From Hymenobacter duratus (GTDB lineage: Bacteria; Bacteroidota; Bacteroidia; Cytophagales; Hymenobacteraceae): a stretch of DNA of 64,000 nucleotides. Made by a program: the position numbers and the translations under genes. Each line of letters begins with the position of its first letter. The stretch's first letter is position 1. Positions 43,536-52,139 of the stretch are shown here, piece after piece. The stretch is from NCBI RefSeq assembly GCF_014698995.1, contig NZ_JACWZZ010000004.1:310001-374000 (forward strand), read 5' to 3'. Below the pieces are notes generated by a model. The model was given only the letters and a program-made list of their open reading frames with translations, was not told where the DNA came from and ran no database searches.

Positions 43536-45362
43536 ATGCGCACGGCTTTCACGAAGTGGGGAAACATTCTACTGACCCTGCTCGCCGGGCTAACTGCTTG
43601 TTCGTCCCCTGATCCGCAGACGAACGTACCGACCCAAGACCCCGCCACCGGCGAAGTCTACACCCAGCGGCGCGTGGTGGTGAACGACTCGCTCATCCGG
43701 GGCCGCGTGCTCGACCGCTACGACTCGGTGCTGGTAGACACGCGCCTGCAGTACGTGCTGCAGTTGCCGCGCCGCGCCCCGCTCGACACCCTGGCGCTGG
43801 GCAAGCTGCTGGGCTGGGACTCCACCACCGTGCGCCGCCGCATCACCGAAGCCCTGCCCTATCCGGGCGCCCGGCCTGCCTCCCCGGTCCGGCTGCGCCT
43901 CACCGCCGCCGAAGTAAAGCGCGTCCGCCGCGACAGCGCCGACTGGCCTACTCTGCAGTTGACCCGGCGCTACCAGCGCGTATATACCACCGCCGCCGGG
44001 GCGCCCGTGCTGGGCTACCGGAGCACGGAGGCGCAGAGCTTCTATGGCCAGGCCAGACGCTACCGGCGCGGCCGTTTCTACCGCCTGCGCAACGGCGGCG
44101 TGGAGGCCTACTACAATGGCCTGCTCACCGGCCGCCACGGCTACCTGCACCCGCTGCTCGATGCCAAGGGCCAGCAGCACGGCACCTGGGCCAAAGACAC
44201 TACCTTCCAGCAGGGCCAGGACCTGCACCTCACCCTCGACGTGAAGCTGCAGGCCTACGCCGAAAAGCTGCTCGGCAACCGCAAGGGCTACCTCGTGGCC
44301 CTCGACCCGCGCACCGGCGAAATCCTGGCTTACGTATCGGCACCGGTGTACGACCCGGCCACCCTCACCGCCCCCGACCGGGCCGGGGTGCGCGCCGAAC
44401 TGCTGGAACACGAAAACATGCCGCTGCTCAACCGGCCCGCCATGCTGGCTAACCCGCCCGGCTCGGTGTTCAAGCTGGTGAATGCCGCCGTGGCCCTGCA
44501 GCTGGGCGCCATCAGCCCCGCCACCGCCTTCCGCTGCGACCAGACCCTGGTGAGCTGCGTGCACCACCACCCCAGGCCCAATAGCCTCACCGTGGGCCTC
44601 AAGTACAGCTGCAACCCCTACTTCTATCAGGTGATGCAGAACCTCATCAGCCGCGTGCCCGATAGTCTGGTGGCCGATACCGTGGCGGCCCGCCACACCA
44701 ACCTGGCCGAGTGGCGGCGCTACGTACGCTCGTTCGGGCTCGATTCGGTGCTGGGCGTGGATCTGCCGCGCGAAGCCCCCGGCTTCCTGCCCACCCCGGC
44801 CTACTACGACAAGGCCCGCCGCACCCGCAACTGGACCTACCGCTCCATCTATTCCCTCAGCATCGGGCAGGGCGAAATCAACCTGACCGGCCTGCAAATG
44901 GCCAACATGGCCGCCATCATTGCCAACCGCGGCTGGTATTATCCGCCCCATCTGGTGCGCGGTATCGGCCAGGGCGGCCCGTTGCCGCGCTTCACCGAGA
45001 AGCGCCGCACGCTCATCGACAGTGTCCATTTTGCGGCGCTGGTGCCCGGCATGATAGCCGTGCTGCAGCGCGGCGGCACCGCCGATGCCTCCAGCCTCTC
45101 CAACATCGGCATTACGGTGGCCGGCAAAACCGGCACCGTGGAAAACGACGAAGGCGACGACCACGCCGCTTTCGTTGGCTTCGCGCCCGCCAACAACCCC
45201 AGAATAGCCGTGGCCGTGTACCTCGAAAACGCCGGCTTCGGCGCTACCGCCGCGGCCCCCTGCGCCGTGCTGGTGATGGAAAAGTACCTGCGAGGCAGCA
45301 TCGCGCCCAAGCGCAAGCGTTGGGAAAAGCGCATCCAGCACCGGGCCACATACGACTACTAG
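43536..45362 (+). CDS. Penicillin-binding protein (class B transpeptidase), predicted lipoprotein
   Basis: A 608-residue D,D-transpeptidase related to PBP2/MrdA. An N-terminal dimerisation region (RVVVNDSLIRGRVLDRYDSV, then YYNGLLTGRHGYLHPLLDAK) precedes the penicillin-binding domain with SxxK in NPPGSVFKLVNAA, SxN in LKYSCNPYFYQVM and KTG in TVAGKTGTVEN. In place of the usual transmembrane anchor it begins with a signal ending LLAGLTACSSP, a lipobox, so it is probably membrane-attached through a lipid. No rodA or mreC is near, so it is likely an accessory PBP2 paralogue. Confidence 0.9.
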   Translation: MRTAFTKWGNILLTLLAGLTACSSPDPQTNVPTQDPATGEVYTQRRVVVNDSLIRGRVLDRYDSVLVDTRLQYVLQLPRRAPLDTLALGKLLGWDSTTVRRRITEALPYPGARPASPVRLRLTAAEVKRVRRDSADWPTLQLTRRYQRVYTTAAGAPVLGYRSTEAQSFYGQARRYRRGRFYRLRNGGVEAYYNGLLTGRHGYLHPLLDAKGQQHGTWAKDTTFQQGQDLHLTLDVKLQAYAEKLLGNRKGYLVALDPRTGEILAYVSAPVYDPATLTAPDRAGVRAELLEHENMPLLNRPAMLANPPGSVFKLVNAAVALQLGAISPATAFRCDQTLVSCVHHHPRPNSLTVGLKYSCNPYFYQVMQNLISRVPDSLVADTVAARHTNLAEWRRYVRSFGLDSVLGVDLPREAPGFLPTPAYYDKARRTRNWTYRSIYSLSIGQGEINLTGLQMANMAAIIANRGWYYPPHLVRGIGQGGPLPRFTEKRRTLIDSVHFAALVPGMIAVLQRGGTADASSLSNIGITVAGKTGTVENDEGDDHAAFVGFAPANNPRIAVAVYLENAGFGATAAAPCAVLVMEKYLRGSIAPKRKRWEKRIQHRATYDY

Positions 45363-45499
45363 CAGCAGAAGCTCCTATAAGCCGCACGGTCCGGGCCCTA
45401 AGCAACTTATGCTGGCAGCAATGAGCCGCACACCCAGGCGCTGCAACCTTCCACTCGCCCGCCCCGACTTTTTCCGGCAAATCCGTTTTATTTCGTGGC

Positions 45500-46570
45500 A
45501 TGAAACCTCGGTTCTGGTTGATTCTGGTGGCGCTGCTGGCGTCGTTCACCACGTCGGCGCAGTCCTTGTCGGGCGTATGGCAGGGCGTGGAAACCGATAC
45601 CGGCGAACCGGGGGAAGTGTGGCCGGCCGTGATGCGGCTGCAGAAAAGCAACGGCACTACGCTGTTTGGGGTGCTGTACCAGGAACAGGGCGGGCAGCAG
45701 AATATGACGGTTACGTTTCAGATGCAGGGCACCCGCACCGCTACCGGAATGCGGCTGGAGCACGTGCGCAAGCTCCACGAAACCGGCGCCACGCCCTTCA
45801 CCTATTGGTGTGAAGGCTCCATCACATTCACCTACGACCCAACCCAGGAGAAGCTGACCGGCCGGGCCACCTACCAGCCCACCGGCAACTGCGACGTGGG
45901 TACGTTTACGTTGTACCGCGTGAAGCTGAAGTCGGCGGCTACGGTGGCGGCCAACACCGAAAGCACCATCCGCGTATCGGGCCGCAACGTGCTCTGGTAC
46001 GCCGATGCCGCCCTGAAACAGCCCGTAGCAACCGGCAACACCTACCGCACCCGGCTCAGCAAGACCACCACTTTCTACCTCACGCAGGGCTACTACCCTA
46101 CCCGCCAGAGCACGGCCGTTCCCATCACCATTCAGGTGACCAGTGCGCCGCCAAAGCCCGCACTCCCGGCCGCCATCCGGCCCGACACGAGTGCCCGGCA
46201 GGATACTGCCCGCCGGGTACCAACGCCCCTGGTAGCAGCCTCGCCGGTTGTGCTGCCCACGGTACTGTTTCGGCTGGGAACCGCTGAGTTGCTCCCGGAA
46301 GGCCTGCCTGCCTTGGAGCGGCTGGCCGCGGAACTGAAGTCCCGCCCTACGCTCAGGCTGCGCATAGCCGGCCACACCGACAAGATTGGGGAACCTCAGA
46401 AAAACCAGGTGTTGTCGGAGCAGCGGGCCGAAGCCGTGAAGACGTACCTGGTGAAGGCCGGCATTGAAGCCGTCCGCATCAGCACTATCGGCTACGGCGA
46501 CTCACGCCCTCTATACTCCTCACCCGACGCCCGCAACCGCCGCGTGGAAGTAGCCGAAGCTCGGGAATGA
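45500..46570 (+). CDS. Exported OmpA-domain protein
   Basis: A 356-residue protein. A signal peptide (LILVALLASFTTSAQ) is followed by a beta-barrel or lipocalin-like domain (about 20-140, SLSGVWQGVETDTGEPGEVW, TYWCEGSITFTYDP). An Ig-like segment comes next (about 150-215, TIRVSGRNVLWYADAALKQP), then a Pro-rich linker and a C-terminal OmpA peptidoglycan-binding domain (LRIAGHTDKIGEPQKNQVLS, RAEAVKTYLVKAGIEAVRIS, RNRRVEVAEAR). It would tether an extracytoplasmic sensing or structural domain to peptidoglycan. Confidence 0.85.
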   Translation: MKPRFWLILVALLASFTTSAQSLSGVWQGVETDTGEPGEVWPAVMRLQKSNGTTLFGVLYQEQGGQQNMTVTFQMQGTRTATGMRLEHVRKLHETGATPFTYWCEGSITFTYDPTQEKLTGRATYQPTGNCDVGTFTLYRVKLKSAATVAANTESTIRVSGRNVLWYADAALKQPVATGNTYRTRLSKTTTFYLTQGYYPTRQSTAVPITIQVTSAPPKPALPAAIRPDTSARQDTARRVPTPLVAASPVVLPTVLFRLGTAELLPEGLPALERLAAELKSRPTLRLRIAGHTDKIGEPQKNQVLSEQRAEAVKTYLVKAGIEAVRISTIGYGDSRPLYSSPDARNRRVEVAEARE

Positions 46571-46620
46571 GCCAGGGCTCGTAGCTTAGAGACTCGTTCT
46601 ATTCACTCTCTGATATTCCG

Positions 46621-47631
46621 ATGCCTGTCTCTCCTCTGCTAGTTGTTACCCGGCTGCTGCGCCGCCTAAGCATCGGCTTGCTGCTGCCCTGCTTGCCCAC
46701 TGGGGCACTGGCCCAGCAGCTTGCCTCACCCCGCGACACTTCCTTCACGGTACACAGCGCTTACGTTAAGGCTAAGAAGCAGCATCCTGATATCAGTATT
46801 GCGCGGCCGCTGGTACCACGCGGAGTCCGGGCCCAAACCAACCTCACGTATTGCCTGCAGGGCAGCCGCGCCCTGCAGCTGGATGTGTTCTACCCGAAAG
46901 CCAAACGCCGGCAGCAGTTTCCGGCCGTGCTGCTCATCCACGGGGGCGGCTGGCGCTCCGGCGACCGAAGCCAGCATGTGCCGCTGGCGCAGCAGTTGGC
47001 CGGGCGTGGCTTTGTAGCCGTCACGGCCGAGTACCGGCTTTCTACGGAAGCAACTTACCCAGCCGCCGTGCAGGATCTGAAAGCCGCCATTCGCTGGCTG
47101 CGCGCCAATGCCCGGACCTACGCCATCGACACTACCCGCGTGGCGGTCTGGGGTTTTTCGGCCGGCGGGCAGCTGGCAGCCCTTGTCGGCAGCACCAACG
47201 GCAATTTGCTGTTTGAGGCCGGCAGCTGCCACCGCACCCACTCCAGCGCTGTGCAGGCTATTGTGGACGTAGATGGTATTCTGGCGTTCCTTCATCCTGA
47301 GTCGGGCGAGGGCAACGACAGCAAAAGCACTTCGGCGGCTACCTACTGGTTCGGCAGCAACAAGCTCACCCGCCCCGACCTGTGGCAGCAGGCTTCCGCT
47401 CTGAGCCACGCGGGGGCCAGTACGCCGCCGATGCTGTTCATCAACAGCGGCGTAGACCGTATGCACGCCGGCCGCGACGATATGATGCGCCAACTTACTG
47501 CGCTAGGCATCTACACCGAAGTGCACAGCTTCCCGGAGGCCCCTCACCCATTTCCGCTGTTCAACCCCTGGTTTCAGCCCACGCTGGAGTACACGGTAAG
47601 TTTCCTGAACAAGGTGTTTCCAAGGCGCTAA
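46621..47631 (+). CDS. Exported alpha/beta hydrolase (acetyl-esterase/BD-FAE type)
   Basis: A 336-residue secreted esterase. It has a signal peptide (LSIGLLLPCLPTGALAQ), the oxyanion motif LLIHGGGWRSGDRS, the nucleophile elbow VWGFSAGGQLAALVG (GxSxG), an Asp in LFINSGVDRMH and a terminal His in FPEAPHPFPLF. The order matches carbohydrate esterases and BD-FAE-like enzymes that deacetylate plant polysaccharides, but no polysaccharide utilisation locus is near. The substrate is not determined. Confidence 0.88.
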   Translation: MPVSPLLVVTRLLRRLSIGLLLPCLPTGALAQQLASPRDTSFTVHSAYVKAKKQHPDISIARPLVPRGVRAQTNLTYCLQGSRALQLDVFYPKAKRRQQFPAVLLIHGGGWRSGDRSQHVPLAQQLAGRGFVAVTAEYRLSTEATYPAAVQDLKAAIRWLRANARTYAIDTTRVAVWGFSAGGQLAALVGSTNGNLLFEAGSCHRTHSSAVQAIVDVDGILAFLHPESGEGNDSKSTSAATYWFGSNKLTRPDLWQQASALSHAGASTPPMLFINSGVDRMHAGRDDMMRQLTALGIYTEVHSFPEAPHPFPLFNPWFQPTLEYTVSFLNKVFPRR

Positions 47632-47654
47632 ATGGGGCGGCTGGGTTGGCTGGT

Positions 47655-48005
47655 TCAGGAGGGTATCCGCCGCCGCATCACGTAGTGTGATACGCTGCTG
47701 CCGTCTTCTACCTGCACGTAGGCATTCAGAAACTCCCAGCCCTGGCTGTTAAGCCAGTTCAGGGCATCAATTACGGAGTTGAACTCCACCGGCCGGCCTT
47801 CAGCATCCCGGAACAGGTTGCGGGAGAAGAACTTCTGCTGCTGGCCGTAGTCGACGGAGATGGTAATTTTGCCGTTCAGCTTCTGCTGGGCATTCAGCTG
47901 GCAGTATTCTTCGGTGCGGGCGGGCGCTGCGGTGGCGGCGGGCTGCTGTGCCTGGGCGGTGAGGGCGCTGCCCGTCAGCAGGGCGGCGAGTAAGAATCTT
48001 TTCAT
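47655..48005 (-). CDS. Small secreted hypothetical protein
   Basis: A 116-residue protein with a signal peptide (RFLLAALLTGSALTAQAQ) and a compact mature domain: LNGKITISVDYGQQQKFFSR, FNSVIDALNWLNSQGWEF and AYVQVEDGSSVSHYVMRR. The 'DALNxLNxxGWE' segment followed by two strands recurs in small Bacteroidota secreted proteins of unknown role. The ATG at 48005 is set by the signal peptide. It is convergent with the esterase gene. Confidence 0.75.
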   Translation of the reverse strand: MKRFLLAALLTGSALTAQAQQPAATAAPARTEEYCQLNAQQKLNGKITISVDYGQQQKFFSRNLFRDAEGRPVEFNSVIDALNWLNSQGWEFLNAYVQVEDGSSVSHYVMRRRIPS

Positions 48006-48205
48006 AGCAGGCAGAAGGTAAAAAGTGGTTGTCCAGCCTGGGCAAACACTATACCACCTACCGGCTGCCCTCAAAGCTTCACCTAAAGGTTTTGTACGCT
48101 GCCCCGGCAGCAGCGCTACTTTCCGGCCCAGCCCCCCTATTTTCTCCGGGGCTTTGGACCGGAAATAAATGATGCTTGCATAACAATTTATCGGATTTGA
48201 CGTAT

Positions 48206-48213
48206 TACCTTTG
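48206..48213 (+). promoter_or_regulatory. Putative -7 element (TACCTTTG)
   Basis: An exact TAnnTTTG match 40 bp before the 44-residue gene at 48254. A TTG at 48176-48178 is a little far away (27 bp). Confidence 0.5.
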
Positions 48214-48253
48214 CAGTCAACAAACTGATTTACCAATACATACACATTTTTCC

Positions 48254-48388
48254 ATGAAAAAGACCACTGCTGCTTTCTCTTCGCTGCTGGTCCTGGGTGG
48301 ACTGGGTTCTTTAAGTTACCTGGCGGCTCAGGTTCTGGATTTGAGCCTTTACTTCGACCTGCACGACGGCGAAGAGCTGCATTTCTAA
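48254..48388 (+). CDS. 44-residue hydrophobic peptide
   Basis: A short gene with good surroundings: an exact -7 box, a typical leader, ATG, and a terminator after the stop. The product begins MKKTTAAFSSLLVLGGLGSL and ends DLSLYFDLHDGEELHF. One hydrophobic stretch with a basic N-terminus suggests a membrane or exported peptide, with an acidic tail outside. No family is recognised. Confidence 0.6.
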   Translation: MKKTTAAFSSLLVLGGLGSLSYLAAQVLDLSLYFDLHDGEELHF

Positions 48389-48413
48389 ACACCGGTTTAC
48401 CGGCTGTTTATCC

Positions 48414-48443
48414 GGAACCCTGCCCTGCGGCAGGGTTCCTTTT
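48414..48443 (+). terminator. Terminator of the 44-residue peptide gene
   Basis: GGAACCCTGCC (48414-48424) pairs with GGCAGGGTTCC (48429-48439), followed by TTTTG. Confidence 0.8.
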
Positions 48444-48644
48444 GTTTAGCCCCGAACAAACCCGGATTCAAAATCAGGGGGTTATAAACCAAAACTGAAA
48501 AAACCACATCTATTCCCGGCTGTTTTCGGTACTTCACAGTTCGGCGGCCCGCGGTGGGCAGCCGGATACCTCTCTCACCCGCTACCTTGCCGGAGCCGGC
48601 CCTCAGCTACAGCCTCCCGGAAGCGCAGCACAACACAGTGTATT

Positions 48645-49277
48645 ATGAACTTAACTGGCCTGAAAGAGCAGATCAGCTACATTATCGGCCGCGACCTGGC
48701 CCGCAACTTCGCCCAGCAGGGCCTCGACCTGGATGTGGACATCCTGGCGGCCAGCATGAAGGAAGGTATCAGCGGGGAGCCCAGCCGCCTGAGCCAGGAG
48801 CAGGTGCAGGAAGCCATGATGCAGCTTCAGCAGCAGATGGGCGGCCCTGAAGACGAAGACGACACTCAAGACCCTAATGCCATGAACAACAACAAAGAAG
48901 AAGGCGAAGCTTTCCTGAGCGAAAACAAGAACAAGCCCGGCATCACGACGCTGCCCAGCGGCCTGCAGTACGAAGTCCTGACCGAAGGCTCGGGCAAGAA
49001 GCCCGGCCCCACTTCGCAGGTAACCACGCACTACCACGGCACGCTCCTCAACGGCAATGTGTTCGACAGCTCCTACCAGCGCGGCCAGCCCGCTACGTTC
49101 GGTGTAAACCAGGTAATTGCCGGCTGGACAGAAGCCCTGCAGCTGATGCCCGAAGGTTCGAAATGGCGCCTCTATATCCCCTCAAACCTGGCCTACGGCA
49201 AGCGTGGTGCCGGCCGCGACATCGGCCCCGACTCGGCGCTCATCTTCGACGTGGAGTTGCTGAAAGTAAATAACTGA
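48645..49277 (+). CDS. FKBP-type peptidyl-prolyl cis-trans isomerase
   Basis: A 210-residue protein of the Mip/FkpA group: an N-terminal helical dimerisation region (SYIIGRDLARNFAQQGLDLD, SMKEGISGE, QEQVQEAMMQLQQQM), an acidic linker, then the FKBP domain with VTTHYHGTLLNGNVFDSSYQ, VIAGWTEALQLMPEGSKWRL and YIPSNLAYGKRGAG. No signal peptide is visible, so unlike FkpA it would be cytoplasmic unless the start is elsewhere. It accelerates proline isomerisation in folding. Confidence 0.92.
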   Translation: MNLTGLKEQISYIIGRDLARNFAQQGLDLDVDILAASMKEGISGEPSRLSQEQVQEAMMQLQQQMGGPEDEDDTQDPNAMNNNKEEGEAFLSENKNKPGITTLPSGLQYEVLTEGSGKKPGPTSQVTTHYHGTLLNGNVFDSSYQRGQPATFGVNQVIAGWTEALQLMPEGSKWRLYIPSNLAYGKRGAGRDIGPDSALIFDVELLKVNN

Positions 49278-49373
49278 GGAAACCCGGTCGTCCGCCCGGC
49301 TGCTACGGTTGTTGCTGCCCCGCATTGGGTACGCAGCAGCACAGCGGCCGGGCGGGCTTCTTCTGCCCCTGCC

Positions 49374-49910
49374 GTGTCTGACCAATTGTTACCCGAAGAG
49401 CATCTACCGCCCGCCGAAGCGCCGGCTACGGCGCTGCCGCCGCGCCCACCGCTGCCTACGCTCAGCAGCGAAGATGGCCGCATAGTGCTGACTGAGGAGG
49501 CACTGCAGGTGAACGGGCAGCGGTTTGCGATGCTGGAGCTGGAGGCCGTGGAAGTGCAGCGTGTACGCTGGCTGCTGTGGTTTCTGCTGGGTGGCTTCAC
49601 GCTGGCTGGCTTTCTGCTGGGTCTGCTGCAAAACTGGGTGCGCCTGATGCCGGCCGCGCTGGGCATCACGGTGGGCGCCTTGCTGCTGGCGTGGGGCCAG
49701 CGCGGCACCAACCGCCTCCGGCTGCACCGCCTGGGCCGCGAAACCGTGCACTTTGCCCTGCCCGGCGAGCCTACGCAGTGGCAGAAGCTGATGGCCGAAA
49801 CCAACCGCCGCATCCGCCGCCGCCACGATGAAGCGGCCGAAGCTGCGGCCCTGGCGCTGTTGGCGGCCGAATCTGCAGCCCGGCCACCCGAGCCGCCGAC
49901 GACCGAATAA
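49374..49910 (+). CDS. Hypothetical membrane protein with acidic N-terminus
   Basis: A 178-residue protein starting at GTG 49374. Pro/Glu-rich residues 1-30 are followed by a short beta region (EDGRIVLTEEALQVNGQRFA), two membrane helices (LLWFLLGGFTLAGFLLGLL and MPAALGITVGALLLAWG) and an Ala-rich charged C-terminal tail (RIRRRHDEAAEAAALALLAA). The pattern 'PH-like strand pair plus two helices' occurs in several DUF families, but I do not assign one. It lies between FKBP and kup on the same strand. Confidence 0.68.
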   Translation: MSDQLLPEEHLPPAEAPATALPPRPPLPTLSSEDGRIVLTEEALQVNGQRFAMLELEAVEVQRVRWLLWFLLGGFTLAGFLLGLLQNWVRLMPAALGITVGALLLAWGQRGTNRLRLHRLGRETVHFALPGEPTQWQKLMAETNRRIRRRHDEAAEAAALALLAAESAARPPEPPTTE

Positions 49911-49965
49911 AACAACCACTTTCTGCAGGCTGGTAAACGCCCGGCGATGATTGCGCGCCGGGCCC

Positions 49966-49973
49966 TACCTTTG
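49966..49973 (+). promoter_or_regulatory. Putative -7 element (TACCTTTG) of kup
   Basis: An exact TAnnTTTG match 39 bp before the ATG at 50013, favouring that start over the in-frame ATG at 49947, which lies upstream of the box. Confidence 0.5.
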
Positions 49974-50012
49974 GGCGCCTTTTTCGGCCCCTACTTCCTT
50001 CTCATTCCGCAC

Positions 50013-51947
50013 ATGGACGCCAAACACTCGCACACGGCTATTTCTACGGCCGGTTTGCTCATTGCCCTCGGCATCATTTACGGGGATATCGGGACCTCGC
50101 CGCTCTACGTAATGAAGGCCATCGTGCCAGAGCGCATCACCCCGATGCTGGTATATGGCGGCATTTCCTGCGTGTTCTGGACCCTTACGCTCCAGACCAC
50201 CATCAAGTATGTACTGCTGACGCTCAACGCCGATAACAACGGGGAAGGCGGTATTTTCTCGCTCTACGCCCTGGTGCGTCGGCGAGGACCCTGGCTCTCG
50301 GCTGTCGCCATCATCGGCGGCTCGGCGTTGCTGGCCGATGGGGTCATTACGCCGCCTATTTCGGTGTCGTCGGCTATTGAGGGGCTGGAGGCCGTGTATC
50401 CGGGCATCCCGACGGTCCCCATTGTCATCGGCATTATTGCGGGGCTGTTTCTGCTCCAGAGCTTCGGCACTCAGATTGTGGGCAAAGCCTTTGGGCCCAT
50501 CATGCTCGTCTGGTTTTCGATGCTGGCGGTGCTGGGCGTCCACGGCGTCATGATGCACCCCGAGATTCTGAAGGCCCTCAACCCCTACTACGCCTACGAT
50601 TTACTGGTGAACTACCCCGGCGGATTCTGGCTATTGGGAGCGGTATTTCTGTGTACTACCGGAGCCGAGGCACTGTACTCTGACCTGGGCCATTGCGGCA
50701 AAGGCAACATCCGTATCAGCTGGATTTTTGTAAAGTCCTGCCTCGTGCTCAACTACATGGGCCAGGGCGGCTGGCTGATTGCCCATCAGGGTGAAATGCT
50801 CAACAAGCGCAACCCGTTCTATGAGCTGATGCCGGAGTGGTTTCTGCTTATCGGTATCGGTATTGCCACTATTGCGGCCATTATTGCCTCGCAGGCCCTT
50901 ATTACGGGCTCGTTTACGCTGGTGGCCGAAGCCATTCGCCTGAACATGTGGCCTAAGGTGAAGCTGAACTACCCTACCGACGTGAAAGGCCAGCTCTATG
51001 TGCCCAGCATGAACCGGCTGCTACTGTTCGGGTGCATAGGCGTGGTGCTGTACTTCCAGCGATCCGAAAATATGGAAGCCGCCTACGGCCTGGCCATCAC
51101 GCTCACCATGCTCATGACCACGCTGCTGCTCACCATGTGGCTATACTCCAAAAAGGTGCCGCTGGCCGCTATTGTACTGTTTGTAGTGGTGTATGGCGCC
51201 ATTGAAATGTCCTTTCTGATTGCCAACCTCATCAAGTTTCCGCACGGCGGCTGGGTGTCGCTGGCCATTGGCGCTACGCTGGTCAGCGTGATGTACGTGT
51301 GGCTGCGGGCCTTCTACATCAAGCGCCGCCTCACGGAATTCGTCAAGATTGACCCGTACATGGACGCCCTCAAGGAGCTTTCCGACGACGATACGGTGCC
51401 AAAGTACGCGACCCACCTCGTGTTCATGACCTCGGCCGAGCGGGCTTCGGAAATTGAGTCGAAAATCATCTACTCCATCTTCCAGAAGCGCCCCAAGCGC
51501 GCCGACATCTACTGGTTTGTGCACGTCGATACCACCGATGAGCCCTACACGATGGAGTACAAAGTGCACGAGCTGGCACCCGATGATGCCTTCCGCATCA
51601 CGTTCCGGCTGGGCTTCCGGGTTGAGCAGCGCATCAACCTGTATTTCCGCAAGGTGGTGGAAGATCTGGTGCGCAACAAGGAAGTGGACATTACCTCGCG
51701 CTACGAGTCGCTGAGCAAGCAGCACGTCACGGGCGACTTCCGGTTCGTGGTACTGGAAAAATTCCTTTCCGTCGAAAACGAGTTTCCGTGGGTGGAGAAG
51801 CTGGTGATGCAGGCGTACTTCTACATCAAGCAGTTCATTGCTTCCGAAGACAAGTATTTCGGCCTCGATACCAGCTCCGTGAAAGTGGAAAAAGTACCAC
51901 TCGTCATCACGCCCGTGCGCGACGTGGCCCTGAAACGCGTGCTGTAA
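50013..51947 (+). CDS. kup: KUP family potassium uptake transporter
   Basis: A 644-residue K+/H+ symporter. LGIIYGDIGTSPLYVMKAI is the family signature in helix 1. About twelve membrane helices follow up to residue 440, including the DNNGEGGIFSLYALVRR loop, ADGVITPPISVSSAIEGLEA and TGAEALYSDLGHCGKGNIR. The C-terminal 200 residues form the cytoplasmic domain (TSAERASEIESKIIYSIFQK, YWFVHVDTTDEPYTMEYK). No regulator is adjacent. Confidence 0.95.
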   Translation: MDAKHSHTAISTAGLLIALGIIYGDIGTSPLYVMKAIVPERITPMLVYGGISCVFWTLTLQTTIKYVLLTLNADNNGEGGIFSLYALVRRRGPWLSAVAIIGGSALLADGVITPPISVSSAIEGLEAVYPGIPTVPIVIGIIAGLFLLQSFGTQIVGKAFGPIMLVWFSMLAVLGVHGVMMHPEILKALNPYYAYDLLVNYPGGFWLLGAVFLCTTGAEALYSDLGHCGKGNIRISWIFVKSCLVLNYMGQGGWLIAHQGEMLNKRNPFYELMPEWFLLIGIGIATIAAIIASQALITGSFTLVAEAIRLNMWPKVKLNYPTDVKGQLYVPSMNRLLLFGCIGVVLYFQRSENMEAAYGLAITLTMLMTTLLLTMWLYSKKVPLAAIVLFVVVYGAIEMSFLIANLIKFPHGGWVSLAIGATLVSVMYVWLRAFYIKRRLTEFVKIDPYMDALKELSDDDTVPKYATHLVFMTSAERASEIESKIIYSIFQKRPKRADIYWFVHVDTTDEPYTMEYKVHELAPDDAFRITFRLGFRVEQRINLYFRKVVEDLVRNKEVDITSRYESLSKQHVTGDFRFVVLEKFLSVENEFPWVEKLVMQAYFYIKQFIASEDKYFGLDTSSVKVEKVPLVITPVRDVALKRVL

Positions 51948-51984
51948 AATTTTGTGCTTTACCGGCCGTTGCCGGCTCGCCGAA

Positions 51985-52014
51985 AGCCCTGCTGACCCTC
52001 AGCAGGGCTTTTTT
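51985..52014 (+). terminator. Terminator of kup
   Basis: AGCCCTGCTGA (51985-51995) pairs with TCAGCAGGGCT (51999-52009) around CCC, followed by T6. Confidence 0.88.
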
Positions 52015-52139
52015 GCTTTTCAACGGTCTTCACGCACTGAGGCCCAACAAATTAGGCAAGCCGAATACTTGGATTTGGGCCGGAATTTTATTCCCTTGAA
52101 GCTCTGCGCTTTTTCCACAACCCAAACTCCCCCAACCGT

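Noticed and set aside
43590..45341. 583-codon frame antisense to the penicillin-binding protein gene
   Set aside because: A His/Gly/Val-rich antisense shadow of a clear transpeptidase.
48206..48213. Sigma-70 TATAAT-type promoters in general
   Set aside because: Upstream regions repeatedly show TAnnTTTG or TACCTTCG in place of TATAAT, consistent with the Bacteroidota primary sigma factor.
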